A stretch of 64,000 bases of DNA, taken from positions 124,001 to 188,000 of the forward strand of contig OZ252016.1 in NCBI GenBank assembly GCA_965247475.1, written 5' to 3'. This document shows positions 17,041 through 24,040 of this stretch, piece by piece; position 1 is the first letter of the stretch; the number at the start of each line of letters is the position of its first letter. The translations under genes were made by a program, and so were the position numbers. This DNA is from G965247475 sp965247475 (GTDB taxonomy: Bacteria > Chloroflexota > UBA11872). The notes below the pieces were generated by a model. That model worked only from the letters and a program-made list of their open reading frames with translations. It was not told where the DNA came from and did no database searches.

Positions 17041-18476
17041 CCCCCGCGCCACCGCGGCGCGCGGCTCGCCGCCCCAGGCGCGGAGCGGCCGGCTCGCAGA
17101 CGGCGCCCGCGCTCCCGCAGGTCCAGGTGGTGGTGCTGAACTACAACGCCGTCGGCTGGCTCGAGCGTTGTCTCGAGAGCCTTCTGACCACCGATTACCC
17201 GGACATGGACGTCGTCGTCGTGGACAACGCCTCAACCGACGACTCGGCCGATCTGGCTCGGTCGCGGTCCGACGTGACGCTGATAGAGGCCGGGGAGAAC
17301 CTGGGCTTCTCGCGTGGAAACAACCTGGCGCTGCGGCGCGCTCGGGCGCCGCTGGTCGCGCTGCTCAATCCCGACACCCACGTCGAGCCTGGCTGGCTGC
17401 GTCCGCTCGTCGATCGACTCCAGGCCGATCCAATCGCCGGCGGGGTCGGTCCCAAGATGCTGTTCGACCGCGATCGCATCCCGCTCACCCTCTCCACGAC
17501 CGGATTCGTGCCGGGCGGCGGCGACCGGCGCGAGCTGGGCGTGCGTCTCTACGCGCTCGCCAACGGCGCCGGCGGCCCTGTGTACGCGAATCGCGGCGTC
17601 TACGGAATTGAGCTCGACCGCCGGGGCGATCCGTTTCAGTGGACCGCCGCGGAGGCGGAGTACGCCATGCCCGCCGGCAACGGCGAGCTGCGGCTGTCGC
17701 TCGAGGTCGCCTCGGGCGACGCCGATCGGCGCGTTCCGCTCACCGCCGCCGTCAACGGACATTGCCTGGGCGAGTTTGGCGTTGACGGCCGGCGGCGGGA
17801 CATCCAGGTGGTGGTTCCGGCCGGGATCGTGCGACGGAATGCGCGGCCGGTGATTGAGAACGCCGGCATCAAGCCGTTGCCCGACGGCTCCATGCGCGAT
17901 CGCGGCACCCGCGTGACCGACGGGATCGTGTGGCACGAGTGGGACGGGCCGAACTTCGCGGAACCTCGCGAAGTATTCGCCGTGAAAGGCGGCGCCGCGC
18001 TGTACCGCCGCGACATGCTCGAGGCGCTCGACTACCTCGATCCCGCTATGTTCATGTACTACGAGGACGCCGATCTCTGCTGGCGCGCGCGACGCCGGGG
18101 CTGGCGGTTCTGGTACGAGCCCGCGGGTACCGTTCACCACGCGCACGCCGCCATCAGCCGCGAGTGGTCGCCCGGATTCATCCGTGACGTGGAGTTCGGC
18201 AAGCTCCGGATGCTCGCCAAGAACGCGCCATTGGAGTGGGTACGGATGCATGCCCGCGACACCGTCGGATTCGGTCTGCGCGCGGCGCGGCGCGGCGCTC
18301 GCGCACTCGCCGCCGGCTCGATCGACCTGGAAGCCTTCCGCGAGACGCGTGCACGGGCCGCCGCGTTGACCCGCGCCGTGAACCTGGCGCCCGACACGGC
18401 GCGGCGGCGGATGACCGAGCGCCGCCTCGCGCCGCTCGACGGCCGTGAGCTGCGCCCCTTCTTCGAGGCCGAATGA
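17037..18476 (+). CDS. Family 2 glycosyltransferase with inserted beta-rich module
   Basis: The ATG at 17037 overlaps the wzt stop and gives 479 residues; the frame is open further upstream only as a shadow of wzt. The GT-A fold starts VQVVVLNYNAVGWLERCLESL, has VVVDNASTDDS, ENLGFSRGNN and the NPDT metal/nucleotide site (111-114), as in WcaA/rhamnosyltransferase-like enzymes. The catalytic second half (YYEDADLCWRARRRGWR, 341-357) is separated from it by about 115 extra residues (about 185-300), containing VNGHCLGEFGVDG, that look like a beta-sandwich. It ends in a short helical tail. It overlaps the next gene by four bases. Confidence 0.88.
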   Translation: MTPAPPRRAARRPRRGAAGSQTAPALPQVQVVVLNYNAVGWLERCLESLLTTDYPDMDVVVVDNASTDDSADLARSRSDVTLIEAGENLGFSRGNNLALRRARAPLVALLNPDTHVEPGWLRPLVDRLQADPIAGGVGPKMLFDRDRIPLTLSTTGFVPGGGDRRELGVRLYALANGAGGPVYANRGVYGIELDRRGDPFQWTAAEAEYAMPAGNGELRLSLEVASGDADRRVPLTAAVNGHCLGEFGVDGRRRDIQVVVPAGIVRRNARPVIENAGIKPLPDGSMRDRGTRVTDGIVWHEWDGPNFAEPREVFAVKGGAALYRRDMLEALDYLDPAMFMYYEDADLCWRARRRGWRFWYEPAGTVHHAHAAISREWSPGFIRDVEFGKLRMLAKNAPLEWVRMHARDTVGFGLRAARRGARALAAGSIDLEAFRETRARAAALTRAVNLAPDTARRRMTERRLAPLDGRELRPFFEAE

Positions 18477-20053
18477 AGGCCGGCGTCTACAACCGCTGGC
18501 TGCACCAGAAAGGCGGAGGCGAGCGGCACGCGGCCATGGCCGCCGCCGTGCTCGCCGAGCGGTTCGACACCGAGCTCATCACCCACCGTGCCATTGCGCC
18601 GGGTGAGCTCGAGCGGGCGCTCAACATCGATCTGTCCAACGTCGGCATGCGGGTCGTCCCCGCGTTGCCGGCCAACCGATTCGCCGAGGTCACGCGCGAC
18701 TACGACCTCTTCGTGAACGCGTCGTTCATGACCAATCAGCCGTCCGCGGCGCGCCGCGGCATGTTGCTGGTGCTGTTTCCATCGCCGCTCGATCGACGCT
18801 GGCAGGCGCGCTTTCGTCAGCTAGTCGGCCGTGCCCTCATTCGAGAGCTGCTGGTGCCGGAGTGGGTGGACGGCTTCTATGACGTGCAGGAGCTCGGTCG
18901 CGGCTGGTTCCGCTACGCCACCAGCCCGGCCACCGTGCGCGTGCGGGTTCCGCCCGGTCGCCGCGCCGTCCCGGTTGAGATCGTGGCGGGCAACTTCCAT
19001 CCCGGTGAGGCGCTCCCGGTTCGGTGCCTGGTCGGCGACGAGCCCATCGGCGCGCACACGTTCCCGCCCCGGCCGGGCGACTTCGAGGTCTGGCGCTTCG
19101 ACGTCGATCGGCGCCACGTGCGAAACCGCGAGGTCGATCTCCGGCTGGAATCGCCCACCTACAACCCCGGCGATGGAGCCGACGCCGACGACAACCGTGA
19201 GGTTGGTTTGGCAGTCACGGATGTGCGCGTCCGGCATCCGCGCCACTACCTGTACGAGTTGCTCTTCCGGCGCGGGTTTCGCGAGCTTGGACTCCGCCTA
19301 GAGAGTCTGCCCCTCTACTATTCACTCGATTACGTGGACACCTACGACCTGGTCTGTCCGATCTCGGATTACAGCCTCCGCTGGGTCCGGCGGTACTGGA
19401 ACCGCGACGGCCATCTGCTGCATCCGCCGGTGGATACCCGCTGGGCCGAGCCGCGGCCAAAGCGACCGATCATCCTGAGCGTGGGGCGATTCTTCCGCGG
19501 CACGCACGAGAAGAAGCACGGCGTGCTCATCGACCAGTTCGCCCGCATGATGCGCGAGGGCCTGAAAGGGTGGACCCTGCATCTAGCGGGCCATCAGAGC
19601 ACGCGTGACATCGATCTCGAATACACCGAGGAACTCCGCCGTCGGGCCGCCGGCCTGCCCGTGCACCTGCACGTCAACGCCCCGTTTGAAGACATCAAAC
19701 GGCTCTACGGCGAGGCCGCGATCTACTGGCACGCCGCCGGCTACGGCGAGCGACCGGACCGCGATCCGATCAAGTTCGAGCATTTTGGCATCACCGTCGT
19801 CGAGGCCATGGCGGGCGGTGCGGTCCCCGTCGTGCTCGATGCCGGGGGCCTCCCCGAGCTGGTGACCCACGGCGTTGACGGCTTTCACTGGTCGTCGCTC
19901 GCTGAGCTTCGGGCGCGGACGCGGCGGCTGATCGACGACCCGGCCATCGCCGCGCGCATGTCGGCCGCGGCGTGCGAGGCGAGCGAGCGTTTCAACGTGG
20001 ACGCCTTCCGAAACCGCCTGCTCGAGCTGGTTGACGGACTGGGGCTCGAGTAG
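18473..20053 (+). CDS. Family 4 glycosyltransferase with inserted beta-rich module
   Basis: This is a GT-B glycosyltransferase of 526 residues, resembling ALG11-type enzymes. The N-terminal part (MKAGVYNRWLHQKGGGERHA) is interrupted at about 133-256 by a beta-rich module with ELGRGWFRY and NREVGLAVTDVRVRHP. The fold then resumes with ISDYSLRWVRRYW and HPPVDTRW. The donor-binding half has ILSVGRFFRGTHEKKHG, HLAGHQS and KFEHFGITVVEAMAGGAVPV, which supplies the E-x7-E motif (EHFGITVVE). The ATG overlaps the GT2 stop. The module resembles those in its neighbours and may bind carbohydrate or the glycan chain; that is inference. Confidence 0.87.
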   Translation: MKAGVYNRWLHQKGGGERHAAMAAAVLAERFDTELITHRAIAPGELERALNIDLSNVGMRVVPALPANRFAEVTRDYDLFVNASFMTNQPSAARRGMLLVLFPSPLDRRWQARFRQLVGRALIRELLVPEWVDGFYDVQELGRGWFRYATSPATVRVRVPPGRRAVPVEIVAGNFHPGEALPVRCLVGDEPIGAHTFPPRPGDFEVWRFDVDRRHVRNREVDLRLESPTYNPGDGADADDNREVGLAVTDVRVRHPRHYLYELLFRRGFRELGLRLESLPLYYSLDYVDTYDLVCPISDYSLRWVRRYWNRDGHLLHPPVDTRWAEPRPKRPIILSVGRFFRGTHEKKHGVLIDQFARMMREGLKGWTLHLAGHQSTRDIDLEYTEELRRRAAGLPVHLHVNAPFEDIKRLYGEAAIYWHAAGYGERPDRDPIKFEHFGITVVEAMAGGAVPVVLDAGGLPELVTHGVDGFHWSSLAELRARTRRLIDDPAIAARMSAAACEASERFNVDAFRNRLLELVDGLGLE

Positions 20054-22333
20054 ATGGGCGCCTCGCCACTCCCACCCCCGCCGCCCATGAGCCTGCGATC
20101 GCGCTTCATTCGCTGGACCGGCGCGCGCCCGTCGCTGGTTCTGTTCGTGCTCATCGCCTCGCTGTACGCCATGACCGCCGGTTCGACCCGCGACGGCTTC
20201 GGCTACAGCGCCGACGGCAGCTTCGCGTTCGAGATGGCCCGCAGCGCCGTGGTCGATCCGGGGCATGTCTACCTGCGCACCTACAGCTCGAACTTCTCCC
20301 GCTGGGGCGTGGGCCTGCCGATCGCGTTCGCGCCCTTGGTCGCGTTCGCTGAGCCGATCGCACAGATCGCACCTCAGCGCGACCGGGTGCCCGTCGGCGA
20401 GCACGAGATTCTGCTCGTGAACTACGCCCCGCTCGGCGGGTCCGAGCAGCCAAACGTGACCCGCGAGCTTGACCTGGGACTCACACCGGGCGCCTACGAC
20501 GAGCTCGTGCTGCTTTCCCACAGCGCGCTCAGCGCGGATATCCCCCAGGGCGTCGAGATCGCGCGCCTGCTGCTCGTCGGCGCCGATGGCGCCCGCGTCG
20601 AGCGGTCGATTCGGGTCGGGATCGAGACCGCCGAGTGGGCGTATGACCGCGCCGACGTCCGGGCGGTGGTCCAGCACGACCGGCCCACGCCTGCCGCCAA
20701 CCACCTGGGCAACACGCGCGCCAACTACTACGCCGCCGCCTGGACCTTCGATCCGCCGATCGACCTCGCCGAGGCCAGCCTCACCTATCTGGTCGATACC
20801 GGGAACCTGTACGTCGACGGCGTGGCCACGCGCGGGCTGGATGGCGCCTGGGTCGATGGGCCGGGGATCGGCCGGGTCTGGTCCGAGCGCCAGAACGCGG
20901 AGTTCTTCCTCCGCCTCTGGACGCCGCTCGCGAACGTCCTGATCACCGCCCTCGGCGTGGTCTTGCTCTTCAAGATCGCGCAGCGGATGGGGTATTCCGT
21001 GCGCATCGCGCTGGTCGTCGCGTTGGTCTACGCCGTCGGGACGATGGCCTGGCCTTACGCCGTCTACGACTTCGCCGAGCCGCTCGTCACCACGTTGCTG
21101 CTCGCCGCGGTCTGGCTTGTGATGCTTCAGCGCGACACCGGGCTCGCTCGCTACGCGGCGCTGGCGGGCGTCGTTGGCATGGCGGCGCTTGCGTCGAAGT
21201 ACGTCACCTTCATCGCGATCCCCGTCCTGGCGATCTACCTCGTCCTGCAGCACAAGCCCGGGCGCACCTGGTCCGAGGTGTGGTGCCGCGGTTGGCGTCC
21301 GCTCGCCTATTTCGTCGCCCCGTTCGTGCTCGTCGCGCCGGCCGTGCTGCTCGCGGCGGCGCTCGTATTCGACGTGCGCCTGCTCTACGAGCGCGAGTTG
21401 ATCGCGGGCATCGGTCGCGGATGGCTCGATCTGCCCTTCGCGCTTGGCTTTCACGGCCTCGTCACGAGCTGGGGCAAGGGCATCCTCTGGTACAACCCGG
21501 TCCTGCTGGTCGCCGTACCGGTCATCCCCTGGTTCATTCGCCGCCACGGCTGGCGATCGTTCGTCTTCGCCGCCATTCCGGTGGTCTACCTGCTGCTCTA
21601 CAGCAAGAAGCAGGTCTGGTACGGCGGGAACGGGTGGGGGTCCCGCTACCTGGTGCCCACGCTGCCGTACCTGATCGCCATGGGCGCCCCGCTGATCGCT
21701 TGGATCGGAGGCAGGTCTCGGCGATTCGTTCCCGCGCTTGCCCTGTCGGCCGTGCTGGTCGCCAGCGTCGGCGTGCAGCTCCTGGGGGTGAGCAAGGACT
21801 TCACCCTCTACCTGAACCTCTTCCAGCAGCAGGTGGCCGGGGCCGTTCCCGAGAACGGCGCCGTCTACGGCGGCCAGGACTACCAACCGTGGTCGTCGAC
21901 CCAGCCGGAGGGCGACTTCGCGGCCGTCCTCTACGCACACCAGTTCTCACCGCTGCTGGCGCATGCGTGGCTGCTGCGGGCCGATGCCGCCCAACTGCTG
22001 ATCCCCGACCGGCTCGACGTCCTCGAGGACCTATTGCGTCGTACGCCCTGGTCGCGGTTCGGCGTCGATGCCGCGCCGGCTAGGCCAGCCCACGGGCTCG
22101 GGCTCGATTTCTGGTCGATGGTCCTGTCCGGTCACTACCTGGCCCATCGCGGCGTGCTGGTGTGGGTCGGGGTGGCGCTGGTGGCGATCCAGCTCGTCTC
22201 GATCTCGGCCCTCGCGCTGCTCGCGCGTCGGCTGTGGCCGTCGCCGGGCTTCGGCGGGGCCGTTCGACTGATCCCCGTCGGGGCCTATGGGGCGCTCCTA
22301 GTATTCTTTGACACGCTTCATTTCATGCTCTAG
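20054..22333 (+). CDS. Polytopic membrane protein, GT-C glycosyltransferase-like
   Basis: The 759-residue protein starts directly after the preceding stop. One membrane helix (about 28-42) is followed by DGFGYSADGSFAFEMARS, an acidic first loop typical of lipid-sugar-using GT-C enzymes. An extracytoplasmic beta-rich insert follows (about 113-262). About ten more membrane helices start near 290, and a large loop has WYGGNGWGSRYLVPTLPYL, as in PMT/ArnT-like and mycobacterial-type mannosyltransferases. It probably adds a sugar from a polyprenyl carrier outside the membrane. Substrate unknown. The insert has the sequence pattern CxxD-free beta strands and no catalytic motif of its own. Confidence 0.75.
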   Translation: MGASPLPPPPPMSLRSRFIRWTGARPSLVLFVLIASLYAMTAGSTRDGFGYSADGSFAFEMARSAVVDPGHVYLRTYSSNFSRWGVGLPIAFAPLVAFAEPIAQIAPQRDRVPVGEHEILLVNYAPLGGSEQPNVTRELDLGLTPGAYDELVLLSHSALSADIPQGVEIARLLLVGADGARVERSIRVGIETAEWAYDRADVRAVVQHDRPTPAANHLGNTRANYYAAAWTFDPPIDLAEASLTYLVDTGNLYVDGVATRGLDGAWVDGPGIGRVWSERQNAEFFLRLWTPLANVLITALGVVLLFKIAQRMGYSVRIALVVALVYAVGTMAWPYAVYDFAEPLVTTLLLAAVWLVMLQRDTGLARYAALAGVVGMAALASKYVTFIAIPVLAIYLVLQHKPGRTWSEVWCRGWRPLAYFVAPFVLVAPAVLLAAALVFDVRLLYERELIAGIGRGWLDLPFALGFHGLVTSWGKGILWYNPVLLVAVPVIPWFIRRHGWRSFVFAAIPVVYLLLYSKKQVWYGGNGWGSRYLVPTLPYLIAMGAPLIAWIGGRSRRFVPALALSAVLVASVGVQLLGVSKDFTLYLNLFQQQVAGAVPENGAVYGGQDYQPWSSTQPEGDFAAVLYAHQFSPLLAHAWLLRADAAQLLIPDRLDVLEDLLRRTPWSRFGVDAAPARPAHGLGLDFWSMVLSGHYLAHRGVLVWVGVALVAIQLVSISALALLARRLWPSPGFGGAVRLIPVGAYGALLVFFDTLHFML

Positions 22334-22353
22334 CGTCCGGCGAGGGGTACTCC

Positions 22354-22575
22354 ATGTCCGAATCTGCCGCGCCCGAGCTCATCCCCGCCGATTTTCTCGC
22401 GATCCTCCGCTGCGTGAACGACGCCCATCCCCGTGACGACGGCGTGTTGCGGGTCGAGGGCTCGCGACTGGTCTGCACGGTCTGCGGCTACGCCTATGAG
22501 GTCGAGGATGGCATCCCCAACATGCTCTGGGATGAGGCCATCCCGCCCGAAACCGCGAAGGAAGCCCCTGCGTGA
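22354..22575 (+). CDS. Trm112-like small zinc-finger protein
   Basis: The 73-residue protein fits the Trm112/UPF0434 family: FLAILRC, then LVCTVCGYAYEVEDGIPNML and WDEA at the end, the conserved GIPNML-DEA core. Family members have two CxxC pairs. Here Cys41 and Cys44 form one pair, but the first pair has only Cys20, with Ala/His at the partner position, so His25 may complete a C3H site. Trm112 proteins usually stabilise methyltransferases. This one overlaps the next gene, a radical SAM enzyme, by four bases (GTGA), so it may support that enzyme. The start ATG at 22354 follows a weak ribosome site. Confidence 0.78.
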   Translation: MSESAAPELIPADFLAILRCVNDAHPRDDGVLRVEGSRLVCTVCGYAYEVEDGIPNMLWDEAIPPETAKEAPA

Positions 22576-23681
22576 ACACGGTCAGCCAGGCCAAGGACCT
22601 GCTGATCAAGTACCGGCGGCACAAAGCCGTCCTCCACCCGCGGCTGGGCCGGCTGGCCTATCACTGGATGAAAGGGACCGAAGAGCTCCCCTATGCTCCG
22701 CTGAAGCTGCACGTCGAGCCCACCAGCTTCTGCAACCTCCGCTGCCCCATGTGCCCGCAGAGCGTGGGCGCCAACCAGACCAACGGCTTCATGGATATGG
22801 ATCTCTACGATCGCATCATCGACGAAGCCCGCCACTACGTCCGCGAGATCAACCTGTTCTTCCGCGGCGAGTCGCTCATGCACACGGGCATCTACGAGAT
22901 GATCGAGAAGTGCGAGCGGGCGGGCATCGCCTCGCACATCAACACCAACGCCACCCTCTGGCGCGACGACGCCATTCGGAATCTGCTCGACGCCGCACCG
23001 TCCAAGGTCACCATCAGCTTCGATTCCGGCGAGCCCGAGGCCTACGAGCAGATGCGCAAGGGCGCCTCGTTCGACCGGACGCTCGATCGCACGCTCAAGT
23101 TCCTCACCGAGAAGCGGCAGCGGCGGCAGTCCAAGCCGTACGTCGTCATGCAGGTGATTCAGCTCTGGAACGACAGCTTTGAGTCCGGCGCCTCGCCCGT
23201 GGTTCCGGATCACTTCCGAGACCGGTTCAAAGACCTGCCTGTTGACGAGTGGGACACCTTCTGGGCGCACGGATGGGCCGGCACGATGGAGGACAGTGGC
23301 TTCTACACCGCGCGGCCCCATGGCTCGTCCTACTTCCCCTGCAACTGGCTCTGGAAGTCCATGGCGATCTACTGGGACGGCCGGGTGCCGGCCTGCTGCG
23401 CCGACTTCGGCGAGGACCAGATCATGGGCGACTTCAACACCGACTCGTTGCTCGATATCTGGAACGGCGAGGCCTATCGGTCCATCCGACGCGCGCATGT
23501 CAGCGGCGATCTGACCGCGTACAAGCTCTGCCGCGGCTGTGACGCGATCTGGCAACACGACGGTACCGCCTGGAACGCCTTCACCGCCGGCCGTTCGGTG
23601 GTTACCGGCGACCCGTTGCCCGTGCTCCAGAACGGCGCGCCGCAGCCAACCGCCGACGAGAAGGCCGGCGCCCCGGTCTGA
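22572..23681 (+). CDS. Radical SAM/SPASM-domain enzyme
   Basis: The 369-residue protein starts with GTG overlapping the Trm112-like stop. The radical SAM cluster motif is CNLRCPMC (Cys54, Cys58, Cys61), following KLHVEPTSF. INTNATLW and KVTISFDSGE are typical TIM-barrel strands. The C-terminal SPASM region has CNWLWKSMAIYWDGRVPACC, GDFNTDSLLDIWNGEAYRSI and KLCRGCD, which would hold one or two auxiliary iron-sulfur clusters. Enzymes of this type modify peptides, sugars or cofactors. Placement in a glycan locus suggests a sugar or lipid carrier modification, but the substrate cannot be read from the sequence. Confidence 0.87.
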   Translation: MNTVSQAKDLLIKYRRHKAVLHPRLGRLAYHWMKGTEELPYAPLKLHVEPTSFCNLRCPMCPQSVGANQTNGFMDMDLYDRIIDEARHYVREINLFFRGESLMHTGIYEMIEKCERAGIASHINTNATLWRDDAIRNLLDAAPSKVTISFDSGEPEAYEQMRKGASFDRTLDRTLKFLTEKRQRRQSKPYVVMQVIQLWNDSFESGASPVVPDHFRDRFKDLPVDEWDTFWAHGWAGTMEDSGFYTARPHGSSYFPCNWLWKSMAIYWDGRVPACCADFGEDQIMGDFNTDSLLDIWNGEAYRSIRRAHVSGDLTAYKLCRGCDAIWQHDGTAWNAFTAGRSVVTGDPLPVLQNGAPQPTADEKAGAPV

Positions 23682-23695
23682 GTTCGGTCCCGCCC

Positions 23696-23723
23696 GGTGG
23701 CCCGACCTTCAGGTCGGGCTCCC
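23696..23723 (+). repeat. Hairpin repeat, family C
   Basis: GGTGG is followed by CCCGACC-TTCA-GGTCGGG, a seven-pair stem with a four-base loop, and CTCCC. Further copies lie at 24002-24024 (inverted), 50003-50031 and 52874-52904. Confidence 0.8.
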
Positions 23724-23897
23724 ACGACCAGCCAGCCGTCCACGCCCCACGCCGGGTGGCCCGCCCTTTGGGGAGACCTTTGCAAAACCCGGTCAGGCTC
23801 AGGATTTCCGGGGAGAACCCTGCGCGGTTCCAGGTTGGGTGGGGCTTGGATTCCCTGAATTCACAAACGAAGTGCAACACCTCACGAAGGTCCTGCC

Positions 23898-24011
23898 ATG
23901 GGACGCTGCTGCGCGCACGTCACCATTGAAGAGCGCTGTGAGATTGCCCACCTACGCGCTGCGGGCCACTCGGCTCGGTTCATTCGCGCCATCTGGGACT
24001 TCCCGACCTGA
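23898..24011 (+). pseudogene. IS30-family transposase remnant (N-terminal 37 codons)
   Basis: From the ATG the frame reads MGRCCAHVTIEERCEIAHL and then RAAGHSARFIRAIW before running into a hairpin repeat and a stop. The pattern TIEER-EI-LRAAGHSARFI is the N-terminal helix-turn-helix of IS30-type transposases (LTLEER-I-LKxxGxSxRxIA). The catalytic DDE domain is missing. Upstream, TGAATTCACAAACGAAGTGC (about 23856-23875) looks like an IS30-type end. The element is therefore a truncated left end, cut exactly where the family C hairpin begins. Confidence 0.6.
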
Positions 24012-24024
24012 AGGTCGGGCCACC
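24002..24024 (-). repeat. Hairpin repeat, family C, inverted copy
   Basis: CCCGACC-TGAA-GGTCGGG-CCACC is the exact reverse complement of the core at 23696-23718. The two copies flank the IS30-like fragment in opposite orientation. Confidence 0.8.
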
Positions 24025-24040
24025 GTGCCTGCCTCAGCGT

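Larger units (their letters stand above)
23682..24040. other. Repeat- and IS-remnant gap between radical SAM gene and R-M pseudogene
   Basis: The 359-base gap holds a hairpin repeat at 23696-23723, a degenerate copy starting at 23755 (GGTGGCCCGCCCTTTGGGG), an IS30-like end and transposase start (23852-24000), and an inverted hairpin repeat at 24002-24024. No intact gene is present. Confidence 0.7.
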
